Shown here: one piece after another, positions 15,856 through 24,633 of the stretch
How the letters are laid out: every line of letters starts with the position of its first letter
Numbering within the stretch: position 1 is the first letter of the stretch
Assembly (NCBI GenBank): GCA_905479495.1
Contig: CAJQMR010000002.1
Coordinates: 186,001 to 250,000, forward strand
Reading direction: 5' to 3'
Length of the DNA stretch: 64,000 nucleotides
DNA from: an uncultured Anaerolineae bacterium
GTDB taxonomy: Bacteria > Chloroflexota > Anaerolineae > Promineifilales > Promineifilaceae
Program-made: the position numbers and the translations under genes
The notes under the pieces: generated by a model
What the model was told of the DNA's origin: nothing
Databases searched by the model: none
What the model saw: the letters and a program-made list of their open reading frames with translations, nothing else

Positions 15856-17670
15856 ATGAAGATTCATCTTTTGTCTGACCAACTTGCCTCGCAAATTGCT
15901 GCCGGGGAAGTGGTGGAACGGCCGTCCTCAGTTGTCAAAGAACTGGTGGAAAACGCCATTGACGCGGGGGCCACCACCATCAACATCGACGTGCGCCAGG
16001 GCGGGCGGGAAAGCATCCAGATTGCCGACAATGGCCAGGGAATTGCTGCTGAGGAAGTGGAAACTGCCTTTTTGCGTCACGCTACGTCCAAGCTGCAAAC
16101 CATTGACGATTTAAACGCCATCCGCACGCTGGGCTTTCGCGGTGAGGCGCTGGCCGCCATTTCGGCCGTGAGCCAGGTGACAATTGTCTCCCGGGCCGCA
16201 GGGGAAGCGGCTGGCACCCGGCTGGTGTTGGCGGGTGGCGTGGTTGAGAATCGGGAGACGGTGGGTGCGCCGCAAGGCACCGTTATCGCCGTGGAGAACC
16301 TTTTCTACAACGTGCCTGCCCGCTTGAAATTCCTCAAAACGGCCGCAACCGAAAAACGCCTCATCGACGAATTTGTCACCCGCTATGCGCTGGCCTACCC
16401 TCAGATTCGCTTCCGGCTAACGCACAACGGCCGTATCACCTTCCAAAGCAGCGGCAGCGGCCAGGTGCGGGATGTGCTGGTGGCCATTTATGGGCCGGAA
16501 ATTGCCCGACAATTATTGGAGATTGGAGACTGGAGATTGGAGCTGGAAGGCGACGAGGCTAATCTCCAATCTCCAATCTCCAGTTCACGCTCCCACATCG
16601 AAGTTACCGGTTTCGTTGGCCCACCCGGCGTGCATTTTGCCAATCGGGGGCAAATTACGTTGTTTGTGAACGGCCGTTGGATCAAAGATACGCAGCTTAC
16701 CTATGCCGTCATCCAGGCGTACCATACGCTGCTGCCCTCGGGGCGGTACCCGCTGGGGCTTATTTTTATGCAGCTGCCCCCAGAAGATGTGGATGTGAAT
16801 GTGCATCCAACCAAAACGGAGGTGCGTTTTCGTCAGGGGAAAGCGCCGTTTGGCACGGTGCAGCGTGCTGTGCGCCAAACCTTGGTAGCGGATGCCCCTA
16901 CACGGCAAATGTCGGCCTGGGCGCTGGGCAGCAATGAACCGGGCAGCACGCCTGGCTGGATGGGGGCGCTCAACCAGGAGGCGTTTGCCTCTGGTGGCGA
17001 GCAGCCTGATTTGGCTTTAAGCTGGCTGGATGCTGTTGATGCTCTGGATGAGAACGGGGAATCCGTGACGGGGCCCCAAACGGAAGCCGCCAGCGACTCT
17101 CAGCTGCCGATTATGCGGGTGGTGGGGCAGGTGGGTGCCTCTTACATCATCACCGAAGGGCCGGAGGGGCTGTTTTTGATTGACCAGGAAGCGGCGCACC
17201 AGCGGGTGCTGCACGAGCAGCTGCAAGCGGAGTGGGCTGAAGATAAGGTGACGATGCAGACACTTTCCACAGGAACGGCCGTTACCCTCTCGCCCCATCA
17301 GGCTGAATGGCTCACCCGCTTCGAGGCAGCCGTCGCCCGCGTCGGTTTGCAGGTGGAAGCGTTTGGGCCAAACACGTTTATGGTGCGGGCCGTGCCCAAA
17401 ATTGCTGCCAGCTGCGATCCAGCCCGGCTGCTGGTGGCTGTTGTCACGGAGTTGGAGCAAAGCAAAGGGGTGGTGGAAGAGGCAGGATTGGTTACGGCCG
17501 TTTGCCAAACCATCTCGCTGCGGGCGGGCCAATCGTTAACGCAGGCGCAAATGCAGCAGCTCATCCACAACCTGGAAAAATGCAATGATCCGTTTACCGA
17601 TCCGCAAGGCAAACCCACCTTTATTTACCTCTCGGTGGCCCAGCTGGCGCGGGAGTTCGGCCGTATTTAG
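15856..17670 (+). CDS. mutL: DNA mismatch repair protein MutL
   Basis: A 604-residue MutL: GHKL ATPase at the N terminus ('IAAGEVVERPSSVVKELVEN', then DNG and 'GFRGEALAAISAVS'), transducer domain with 'DVNVHPTKTEVRFR', linker and C-terminal dimerisation domain. The start at 15856 (MKIHLLSDQL) matches the family; upstream in-frame starts do not. Two oddities. The endonuclease motif DQHA-x2-E-x4-E reads DQEAAHQRVLHE here (Asp443 on), losing the His and first Glu, so nicking activity is doubtful. And about 22 residues near residues 220-243, encoded by a TGGAGATTGGAG/CTCCAATCTCC inverted repeat, look like an inserted repeat in a surface loop. Confidence 0.95.
   Translation: MKIHLLSDQLASQIAAGEVVERPSSVVKELVENAIDAGATTINIDVRQGGRESIQIADNGQGIAAEEVETAFLRHATSKLQTIDDLNAIRTLGFRGEALAAISAVSQVTIVSRAAGEAAGTRLVLAGGVVENRETVGAPQGTVIAVENLFYNVPARLKFLKTAATEKRLIDEFVTRYALAYPQIRFRLTHNGRITFQSSGSGQVRDVLVAIYGPEIARQLLEIGDWRLELEGDEANLQSPISSSRSHIEVTGFVGPPGVHFANRGQITLFVNGRWIKDTQLTYAVIQAYHTLLPSGRYPLGLIFMQLPPEDVDVNVHPTKTEVRFRQGKAPFGTVQRAVRQTLVADAPTRQMSAWALGSNEPGSTPGWMGALNQEAFASGGEQPDLALSWLDAVDALDENGESVTGPQTEAASDSQLPIMRVVGQVGASYIITEGPEGLFLIDQEAAHQRVLHEQLQAEWAEDKVTMQTLSTGTAVTLSPHQAEWLTRFEAAVARVGLQVEAFGPNTFMVRAVPKIAASCDPARLLVAVVTELEQSKGVVEEAGLVTAVCQTISLRAGQSLTQAQMQQLIHNLEKCNDPFTDPQGKPTFIYLSVAQLAREFGRI
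16514..16585. repeat. Palindromic repeat element inserted in frame in mutL
   Basis: Within the mutL coding region, four head-to-tail TGGAGATTGGAG-type words (16515-16553) are answered after 7 bp by AATCTCCAATCTCCAATCTC (16561-16580). The element is in frame and free of stop codons. The same right-arm words occur in the coding gene at 37791-37822. Confidence 0.8.
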
Positions 17671-17702
17671 CGATTTGCCACAGAGGATTTAGAGAAAAAG
17701 AG

Positions 17703-18965
17703 ATGGTTCACACGCTTTTTTACCGCTTTGGGGTGGCCCTGTTCATTGGTGTTTTAGTGGGCCTACAGCGGGAAGCCGCCGCAGATGAAGGTGCCGACCG
17801 GTCAAGCAAGATGTTTGCCGGGGTGCGTACCTTTGCTTTGCTTAGTCTGGCGGGCTGTACGGCCGCATTTGTCGCCGAGCAGTTAGGTTTGCCCTGGGCG
17901 TTCATTGGCATCATTCTGCCGTTGGGGGCGTTGATCACAGCGGCGTATGTCATCACCGGTTTGCGTGGCGATGTGGGCCTGACCACCGAAGTGGCAGCGA
18001 TTATTGTGCTGCTGGCTGGGGCACTCTGCTTTTGGGACCAGTTAGCCCTGGCTGTTGCTCTCGGAGTGGTGACCACGGCGCTGCTTTCCTTCAAGCTGGA
18101 ACTGCATGGCTTTGCTGAACGCCTCACGCGTGAAGACATCGTGGCTACCCTGAAGTTTGCTATCATCACGGCCATTATCTTGCCCGTTTTGCCTAATGAA
18201 TCGTTTGGGCCGCCGCCGTTTGATGTGCTGAATCCGTACAAAATCTGGCTGATGGTGGTACTCATTTCTGGCATTAGTTTTTTGGGGTATGTGCTCATTA
18301 AGCTGGTGGGGTCGCGGCAGGGGATTGGGCTGACAGGTTTGTTAGGCGGATTGGCATCGAGTACGGCCGTTACCCTCAGTTTTTCCCAACGCAGCCAAAA
18401 AGAAAGCGGATTTTCCAAGCCATTTGCCTTGGCGATTTTGATTGCCTGGACCATCATGTTTGGCCGGGTTTTGGTGGAGGTGGCGGTGACCAATTTGCCG
18501 TTGTTGGCTGTGGTTTGGCTGCCGATTACGGTGGCGGGTCTGGCTGGATTGGCTTATGGCATTTATCTTTATTTTGCGCCACGCAGCAGTGAAGCGGGTG
18601 GGGTAACCATCTCCAACCCATTTGAGCTGGGTCCGGCGATTACATTTGGCCTGCTGTACGGGCTTATTTTGCTGGTAGCGCGGGCGGCCCAATTTTATTT
18701 TGGCGATACGGGCGTTTATCTTTCTAGCGTTTTGTCGGGCCTGGCCGATGTGGATGCGATCACACTGTCGATGGCAGAGCTGAGCAGCAGCGGTAATGTG
18801 GAACTGTCCACGGCTGCCCGTGCGATTGTGCTGGCTACCATGTCCAATACGGTGGTGAAGGGGGGCATCGTCCTAAGCAGCGGATCGGCTGCTTTGCGCC
18901 GGAGCTTGCTACCCGGCTTTTTGCTGATTTTGATCACGGGCACAGTGCTGGCGTTTATTGTTTGA
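17703..18965 (+). CDS. MgtC/SapB and DUF4010 domain membrane protein
   Basis: A 420-residue integral membrane protein with about eleven hydrophobic segments. The N-terminal ~140 residues match MgtC/SapB ('FIGVLVGLQREA', 'GVRTFALLSLAGC', 'LRGDVGLTTEVAA') and the rest the DUF4010 domain ('GLLGGLASSTAVTLSFSQRS', 'SGLADVDAITLSMAEL', 'NTVVKGG'). MgtC-like proteins are linked to magnesium or phosphate homeostasis; the two-domain fusion is common and its function unsettled. The 3' end overlaps the convergent ygfZ gene by 11 bp. Confidence 0.9.
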   Translation: MVHTLFYRFGVALFIGVLVGLQREAAADEGADRSSKMFAGVRTFALLSLAGCTAAFVAEQLGLPWAFIGIILPLGALITAAYVITGLRGDVGLTTEVAAIIVLLAGALCFWDQLALAVALGVVTTALLSFKLELHGFAERLTREDIVATLKFAIITAIILPVLPNESFGPPPFDVLNPYKIWLMVVLISGISFLGYVLIKLVGSRQGIGLTGLLGGLASSTAVTLSFSQRSQKESGFSKPFALAILIAWTIMFGRVLVEVAVTNLPLLAVVWLPITVAGLAGLAYGIYLYFAPRSSEAGGVTISNPFELGPAITFGLLYGLILLVARAAQFYFGDTGVYLSSVLSGLADVDAITLSMAELSSSGNVELSTAARAIVLATMSNTVVKGGIVLSSGSAALRRSLLPGFLLILITGTVLAFIV

Positions 18966-19908
18966 GGCGAACGGCCGTATCCCCCACAGCCAACGCCTTC
19001 TCACTATCTAAAACGGCCGTTTTTACATAGCCCAGCCCAATGGTGCCGTTGGGGCCAACGGCCGTAGACGTGATTGTTCCCGCATTTTTGCCATTTGCCT
19101 GAATATCACTGCCTGATTCCAGCGGTGCATCGGCCGTGAGTTGAACCAGCCTCTTGGCCAGCTTGCCTCGGCTTTCCATGCGGGCAATGATCTCCTGACC
19201 GATATAGCAACCCTTGTTAAAGGATACATCTGCCCACAAATTAGCCTCTAGCGGAATATAATCCCCAGTAAGTTCATGGTTGAAGCGAGGCAAGCCTGCT
19301 TCAATACGCAAATAGTCGAAGGCGGCGGCATCGGCGACTGCCAGATCGGTGTCTAGCAACCGCTGCCACAATGCCTCACGGTCCTTCTCTTCGCCAATGA
19401 CAAAATAACCATCGCCATGAATGGGGTCGGTTCGCATCAGATAAGCCGTGATGTCGCCGAACTTGGTTTGCCGCCAATGGTGCAGCGGCAGATCCTCATC
19501 CGTGAAACCTGCCGCAATTACCTTTTGCCGCGCTTGTGGACCATATACCCCAAAAATCAGCGTGCCTTCACTGATATCTTGCATGTGGAAATCGTCCTGA
19601 AAGAAGACAAAGCGCATCAGGTAGCGGGCGATGGCATCACTGTTGTGCTCGCTGGTGAGGGTATAGAGGGTGCTACCGGTGGCGTAAAGCAGCAGTCGGT
19701 CAATGATCCGGCCGATGTCGGTGGTTAGAATGGTGGCGGTGCCTTCGCCCTTGTTCATGGGCTGTACTTTTTGGGTAGACATGCGGTTGAGCAAGTCAAA
19801 GCGCGTTTCGCCGCTGATGATGATCGTGCCCAGGTCGCTGCGGTCGGTGAGTACGGCCGTTTCCCGCGCCGCCTGGTGGATGTGTGGGTCAATTTGCGAA
19901 GCTGTCAT
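18955..19908 (-). CDS. ygfZ: Folate-binding protein YgfZ (GcvT family)
   Basis: A 317-residue tetrahydrofolate-binding protein of the YgfZ/GcvT/IBA57 family, which supports assembly or repair of certain 4Fe-4S enzymes such as radical SAM methylthiotransferases. The diagnostic K-G-C-Y-x-G-Q-E motif is present at residues 232-239, with Cys234, followed by the 'GKLAKRLV' strand. An AAGGAT precedes the ATG. The gene overlaps the MgtC-type gene tail to tail and is followed upstream by a DinB-like gene 5 bp away in the same direction. An iron-sulfur role fits the radical SAM enzyme elsewhere in the window. Confidence 0.93.
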   Translation of the reverse strand: MTASQIDPHIHQAARETAVLTDRSDLGTIIISGETRFDLLNRMSTQKVQPMNKGEGTATILTTDIGRIIDRLLLYATGSTLYTLTSEHNSDAIARYLMRFVFFQDDFHMQDISEGTLIFGVYGPQARQKVIAAGFTDEDLPLHHWRQTKFGDITAYLMRTDPIHGDGYFVIGEEKDREALWQRLLDTDLAVADAAAFDYLRIEAGLPRFNHELTGDYIPLEANLWADVSFNKGCYIGQEIIARMESRGKLAKRLVQLTADAPLESGSDIQANGKNAGTITSTAVGPNGTIGLGYVKTAVLDSEKALAVGDTAVRLKQ

Positions 19909-19913
19909 TCGGA

Positions 19914-20474
19914 TTATCCTTCATCTATTCCTGAGTGTTGCCCATTTTGCTTAGGTGTTAACGAAAATAGCATGTCGTCGGCAGGCGGCTGCCATTTTTG
20001 GGCTAACGCTTCTACTTGAGGCAAATAACGCAGTTCGTGTTCATAGGTGAGCTGAGCAATCAGCTCAGCCAATGAGCGATTATTAAGCCAGGCAAACTGC
20101 CCCTTTTTACTCAACTGTTTTTCTGAAAACTCTTCCAGCCATTCTTCTACCTGGACACGCACCTGGGGTAAATCATCAAAAATGCGGTCTAGATCGCGGC
20201 CTTTGTTTTCTTCGTAGCGGAGACGGCCGTATTCCTCAGCATTCTCCAACGCGGCGAGCAGGCGAACGGGCTTTTTGCCCTGCGAGACGCGCATCAGCCC
20301 CGTCACCAGCTCCGATTCCCAGGCAGTTTGCTGCACCAGAAAATCGGCCACCGACCAATTGCCAACCGTGTTGGGTGCTAGCAGTGCTTCGTCTGGTAGA
20401 TTGTCCAGCGCGACGAGCAGCCTCTCTCGCGAACTGTCTAAGTGGTCTAATAATTGTTCAATCATCGAGGTCAT
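19914..20474 (-). CDS. DinB/ClbS-like four-helix protein
   Basis: A 186-residue soluble protein predicted to fold as the DinB/ClbS four-helix bundle: 'LLDHLDSSRERLLVALDNL', 'NWSVADFLVQQTAWESELV' and 'LAELIAQLTYEHELRYLPQV'. Metal-binding His residues of canonical DinB (three His) are not all obvious: one is seen in 'YEHELRY'. Members act as metal-dependent thiol transferases or hydrolases; here the activity is unassigned. It sits 5 bp upstream of ygfZ and is probably co-transcribed. Confidence 0.75.
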   Translation of the reverse strand: MTSMIEQLLDHLDSSRERLLVALDNLPDEALLAPNTVGNWSVADFLVQQTAWESELVTGLMRVSQGKKPVRLLAALENAEEYGRLRYEENKGRDLDRIFDDLPQVRVQVEEWLEEFSEKQLSKKGQFAWLNNRSLAELIAQLTYEHELRYLPQVEALAQKWQPPADDMLFSLTPKQNGQHSGIDEG

Positions 20475-21050
20475 TGGTTACTCGCTTATTTCCTGCTGTT
20501 TGATATGACGCGTACCTATCCATCCACCAAATATGGGATGAAAGCAGTCTGCATTTTAACATGGGGTAAACTGTTCGGGTACTTATTCTCATAGACAAAC
20601 AAGCTAGGGTCATCATTGGAAAAAACTGAGAGAAAACGGCCGTACCCGTTACGTGTGCGTGACATCTATCACTCTATATAAGTGATATACCACTATCAAA
20701 AACGGCCGTTACATCCAGTACACTAAGTAAGCGGCCAACTATAATTTCCCTTTTTGTAAGGTCGCTTACTCCAAGCCGTCTGCACAATTCCGCTAACTTA
20801 TTTGCGGACGGCCACTAAGTGAACGGCCACTAAGATACGAATGAACAACTGCGCGCTAAAAACCAACGAGATTTGTTAAAAGTTGTTACGAGCGCCACCA
20901 AATTGCTGGAATATAGCCCTTAATTCTGTGAAATAGTTAAGGGTGGTTTACAAAAACATACAATTGTCTGTCCAATCAATCCCGATATCTGTATAATGAA
21001 AAGCAACTGAACGATGATCCAACACGCAAAATAGGCATAGCTAGACAAAA
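20475..21050. other. Gene-free 576-bp spacer
   Basis: Divergent spacer between the DinB-like gene and the DUF2007 gene of the cytochrome maturation cluster. It is AT-rich, contains two ACGGCCGT copies (20637 and 20703), a short palindrome ATCACT-CTATATA-AGTGAT (around 20679-20697) that could be a regulator site, and a TATAAT box at 20993-20998 about 50 bp before the next gene. No open frame with coding character and no RNA gene was recognised. Confidence 0.5.
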
Positions 21051-21407
21051 ATGACTGATATCAACAGTAACTCAGCAGCTTTACCGCTGCCTTCCAATGA
21101 GGATAGTGGTACATCGGGTGGTCATCAGGCAATCAAGTGGGAAGTTGTGGCCCAAATGCCTGGCATCACGCCAGCCACCATTGTGGCCGGACGATTGAAA
21201 GCTGAAGGGGTGCCGGTACGTGTTTGGCAAGAAGGCGCGGGGCAGGCATTGGGTTTAACCGTTGGTTTGTTGGGCACAGGCTACGTGACTGTGCCAGAAG
21301 AGTATGTAGACCAGGCGCTGGAGATTCTAGAATACGAAGAAGATCCGGCAGATTGGGATGAACAATTTGATGATTTTGACGAGGCTGATTCTGTAGATGA
21401 ACGCTGA
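21051..21407 (+). CDS. DUF2007-type putative signal-transducing protein
   Basis: A 118-residue soluble protein. The core 'EVVAQMPGITPATIVAGRLK' and 'VPVRVWQEGAGQALGLTVG' with 'VTVPEEYVDQALEIL' is the DUF2007 ferredoxin-like fold, found as small stand-alone proteins with no settled role. The C terminus is acidic. It lies 71 bp before ccmE and has the probable promoter TATAAT (20993-20998) in front, so it may be the first gene of the cytochrome c maturation operon; a role in maturation is not established. Confidence 0.8.
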   Translation: MTDINSNSAALPLPSNEDSGTSGGHQAIKWEVVAQMPGITPATIVAGRLKAEGVPVRVWQEGAGQALGLTVGLLGTGYVTVPEEYVDQALEILEYEEDPADWDEQFDDFDEADSVDER

Positions 21408-21478
21408 AGTCACCGTTGGTCAGAAGATAAAGAAACTGTTTAAAGAAAGAAAAGATTTAAATTAAGGAGCGTCACGTT

Positions 21479-21991
21479 ATGGCAGATACAACCTGGACAA
21501 CAACAGGCGAAGAAGTTCTTTTTCCAGCCAAAAATAATCGGCTCAAGTTTATCGTTGGCGGTGTCTTGTTGGTAGCCGCCATTGCTTATCTTGTTGTGAA
21601 TGCAATGAGCGGTAATACACAGCTGTACAAAACAGTTAATGAATTTTACGCTGAGCAAGACCGGCTTGTTGGGCGCGATTTGCGTGTAGCTGGTTTTGTC
21701 ATCGGGGATTCAATTGAGTATGTGCAAATAGACGCCACGAACTCCCGCCTGGAATTTGATATTGTTGATGACATCAACAATCCAGACCAGAAACTGCATG
21801 TAATCGCTTTGAATGAGCCCAAGCCAGATCTGTTACAGCATGAGGCGCAAGCTTTGGTAGAAGGCAGCGCTAATGCAAATGGCGAATTCATTTCTAACCC
21901 TGGTGGGCTGCTGCTGAAATGCCCCACGCGTTATGAAGAGTTGGACCCAGCTGATCATCCAGATAACGTCGATAGAAGCGCCAACAATTAA
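21479..21991 (+). CDS. ccmE: Cytochrome c maturation haem chaperone CcmE, CxxxY type
   Basis: A 170-residue membrane-anchored haem chaperone: N-terminal membrane segment (about 23-42), then an OB-fold domain ('DLRVAGFVIGDSI', 'HEAQALVEGSANANGEF'). In most bacteria haem is attached covalently to a His in HxxxY; here the site reads C-P-T-R-Y with Cys148 and Tyr152, the CxxxY variant known from archaea and some anaerobes. RBS AAGGAG just before the ATG. The gene is followed by ccmF, ccmH and ccmG; CcmA-D of the ABC module are not in the window. Confidence 0.93.
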   Translation: MADTTWTTTGEEVLFPAKNNRLKFIVGGVLLVAAIAYLVVNAMSGNTQLYKTVNEFYAEQDRLVGRDLRVAGFVIGDSIEYVQIDATNSRLEFDIVDDINNPDQKLHVIALNEPKPDLLQHEAQALVEGSANANGEFISNPGGLLLKCPTRYEELDPADHPDNVDRSANN

Positions 21992-22094
21992 ACCGCGTTT
22001 TGCTAAGTACCCAGGCGTCCAGTCAAGTACGCCTGGTTTAACGTTTGTTAGTTTCTGATTGGCCTCAGGCCAAATCAGATTGAGGAAGAGATAG

Positions 22095-24089
22095 ATGATC
22101 CCCGATTTAGGTTATCTTGCCCTATTATTGGCGTTGGTTGCGGCCGTTTTTTCGGCGGTGGCAGCTTATTACGGCCGTCACACCAATCAGCCGCGCTGGG
22201 TAGAGAGTGCCCGCAACGCCACCATTGCCACCTTTCCCCTCATCACCATCGCCTGTTTGCTCATGATTTACTCGCTATTAACCAGCGATTTCTCTATTGA
22301 GTACGTTTGGCGCGTGAGCAGTCGCGACATGCCTACCTATCTGAAAGTGACCGCACTTTGGGGCGGACAGGCAGGCTCTTTGCTGTTTTGGAACTTCTTA
22401 CTTTCTATATTTACGGCCGCTTCCATGGCCCGCAACTGGAGCAAACAGCGAGAACTGATGCCCTATGCCCTCATGGTGGCTAGCTTTACGCAAATTTTCT
22501 TCATCGCCATTTCTCTTTTTGTGGAAAACCCTTTTGCTCGTCTGGCTGCAGTGCCCATCGAGGGGAACGGATTAAATCCGCTGCTGCGTCATCCCGGCAT
22601 GATTATTCACCCACCTATGCTGTACCTGGGCTTTGTAGGGTTTACGATTCCCTACGCCTTTGCTATGTCTGCCCTTATCTCTGGCAAGCTGGATGATGTT
22701 TGGATCAAAATTACGCGTCGTTGGACGCTGGTGGCCTGGCTCTTCCTGAGTTTGGGCCTGGTCTTAGGCGGCCGTTGGGCTTATGACGTGCTGGGTTGGG
22801 GTGGCTACTGGGCCTGGGATCCGGTGGAAAATGCCTCTTTCCTGCCCTGGCTGGCTGGCACCGCTTTTCTCCACTCTGTCATGATTCAGGAAAAGCGAAA
22901 CATGTTCAAGATGTGGAACATGTTCCTCATTTTGTTGACGTATAGTTTGGTTATTTACGGCACCTTTATTGTACGCAGTGGGGTTATTTCCTCAGTGCAC
23001 GCGTTTGCTCAATCACAAATTGGTCCGCTCTTCTTTGGCTTTATTGCCATCATGTTTGTCTTTTCGGCCTACTGGATGTTGAATCGACGTGAGGATTTGC
23101 GTTCAACCAACAGACTGAACTCACTCATCTCTCGCGAGGCGGCTTTTCTGTATAACAACTTCTTGATTTTGGCTATTTTGTTAGTCGTTTTTCTGTTTAC
23201 CAATTATCCGATCTTTTCTGAGCTGGTTACAGGAGAAAAGGGATTTGTTGGACCGCCAGTGTATGAACAGGCGCTGGGGCCGCTCTTTTTGCTGTTGGTG
23301 CTGTTGATGGGCGTTGCGCCGCTAACGATGTGGTATCGCTCCAGTGCGCAACGGATTGGCATGTCTTTGCGCTGGCCGGCTTTGGGAGCTCTGGTTTTTG
23401 TGGGCATTTTATTTGCCCTTAACATACGCGGTTGGGGAGCGCTGCTTGGTTTTTGGGTAGTTTCTTTCTCGCTCATTTTGACGCTGTTGGAGTTCTGGAA
23501 AGGGACCCGGGCACGCATGAAACGGGGCGAAAAACCGTTTGCTGCGTTCTCTAATCTGATGGCCCGCAACCGTCGGCGTTATGGTGGTTACTGGATTCAC
23601 CTGGGCGTGATTGTGATGGCGTTTGGCATCATTGGCGTGGAGATTTTTCAGGAGCAAACACAAATCCGCTTGGGAGTGGGCGAAACGGCCACGCTGGGAC
23701 GTTACGAAATGCAGTTTCTGGGCGCGACCCGCTATCCTGGGCCAGATGATTTATTGATTACGGAAGCAACGGTGGATGTATACGACAACGGCAAATATGT
23801 CGGGCAACTCAAGCCGCGTGATGAACTGTATACGCGCACCAATCAACCCATGACTATTCCTGATGCCCGTTCTACCCTCGTGGAGGACTTTTACGTCATC
23901 ATGGTGAATTGGGAACCCACCTCAGCGGATCAGGCGACCTTCCGAATTTATCTGAATCCATTGATCAATTGGGTATGGGCTGGTGGCTTGATCTTCGTGT
24001 TTGGTACGCTCATTGCTGCCTGGCCAGATCCTACAGTGGAACGATCTTTTGCCCGACGGCAACGTCCGGTGGTTATGCCCACCGATTAA
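22095..24089 (+). CDS. ccmF: Haem lyase CcmF
   Basis: A 664-residue multi-pass membrane protein (about 14-15 segments) that ligates haem from CcmE to the CxxCH motif of apocytochromes c. The tryptophan-rich WWD motif is present as 'WGGYWAWDPVENASFLPW'. Flanking haem-ligand His residues are seen in 'RHPGMIIHPPML' and 'FLHSVMI'. A CcmF_C domain with an extracytoplasmic beta portion ('IRLGVGETATLGRYEMQFLG') ends the protein. The start has a GAGGAAGAG site. The stop overlaps the ccmH start by one base. Confidence 0.96.
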   Translation: MIPDLGYLALLLALVAAVFSAVAAYYGRHTNQPRWVESARNATIATFPLITIACLLMIYSLLTSDFSIEYVWRVSSRDMPTYLKVTALWGGQAGSLLFWNFLLSIFTAASMARNWSKQRELMPYALMVASFTQIFFIAISLFVENPFARLAAVPIEGNGLNPLLRHPGMIIHPPMLYLGFVGFTIPYAFAMSALISGKLDDVWIKITRRWTLVAWLFLSLGLVLGGRWAYDVLGWGGYWAWDPVENASFLPWLAGTAFLHSVMIQEKRNMFKMWNMFLILLTYSLVIYGTFIVRSGVISSVHAFAQSQIGPLFFGFIAIMFVFSAYWMLNRREDLRSTNRLNSLISREAAFLYNNFLILAILLVVFLFTNYPIFSELVTGEKGFVGPPVYEQALGPLFLLLVLLMGVAPLTMWYRSSAQRIGMSLRWPALGALVFVGILFALNIRGWGALLGFWVVSFSLILTLLEFWKGTRARMKRGEKPFAAFSNLMARNRRRYGGYWIHLGVIVMAFGIIGVEIFQEQTQIRLGVGETATLGRYEMQFLGATRYPGPDDLLITEATVDVYDNGKYVGQLKPRDELYTRTNQPMTIPDARSTLVEDFYVIMVNWEPTSADQATFRIYLNPLINWVWAGGLIFVFGTLIAAWPDPTVERSFARRQRPVVMPTD

Positions 24090-24628
24090 TGAGGATGATT
24101 GTGCTTAACTTTTTACGTTTGAAGCATCTTGGGACTGCGGCTTTGTTCTTGCTGGGCTTGCTGCTCTTGGTGACGCCGGCTCTGGCACAAGATGTGCCTG
24201 TTACTGATGATGAAGTCAATGCGGTGGCTAAAGATTTGTTCTGCCCCGTTTGTGAAAGTACGCCGCTGGATGTTTGTCCCACGCAGGCGTGTGCCGATTG
24301 GCGTGAGCTTATCCGGGAGAAGCTGTCTGAAGGCAGTACACCGCAAGAAGTGCAGGCGTATTTTGCCCGCCAGTACGGCGATGGTGTATTGGCCAATCCG
24401 CCTAAAAGCGGCTTTAATCTGATATTGTGGTTGCTGCCGGTGGTGGCCGTGGTGTTGGGCGGTGTGTTTTTCACCCGCTTTATGCGCAGCTTACGGGCCT
24501 CGGCTGCTGGTGTGGATGAGGCGATTGAGGAGGATGTGGCGGAAACGGCCGTTTCCACCACATCCAAACAGCCGCTTTCACCGGATGATTTCAAAGCCAG
24601 GTTAGAAGAAGAATTACGCAACAGGTAA
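24089..24628 (+). CDS. ccmH: Cytochrome c maturation thiol oxidoreductase CcmH
   Basis: A 179-residue protein with a signal sequence (about 8-33) and the CcmH helical domain carrying the redox pair Cys52-x-x-Cys55 in 'LFCPVCESTPLDVC', then a C-terminal membrane helix (about 115-135). It keeps the apocytochrome CxxCH cysteines reduced for haem attachment. The start is taken at 24089, where TAATG overlaps the ccmF stop, giving translational coupling; ATG 24095 is an alternative. A third Cys close to the active pair (Cys62) is unusual for the family. Confidence 0.93.
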   Translation: MRMIVLNFLRLKHLGTAALFLLGLLLLVTPALAQDVPVTDDEVNAVAKDLFCPVCESTPLDVCPTQACADWRELIREKLSEGSTPQEVQAYFARQYGDGVLANPPKSGFNLILWLLPVVAVVLGGVFFTRFMRSLRASAAGVDEAIEEDVAETAVSTTSKQPLSPDDFKARLEEELRNR

Positions 24629-24633
24629 AAATC

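Noticed and set aside
16514..16585. CRISPR-like short repeats (TGGAGATT units)
   Set aside because: Units are 6-7 bp, adjacent, without spacers, inside mutL; they form an inverted repeat rather than an array.
17720..18493. 257-codon minus-strand open frame opposite the MgtC/DUF4010 gene
   Set aside because: Shadow of a hydrophobic gene (Thr/Arg/Asn-rich translation); plus strand matches a known family.
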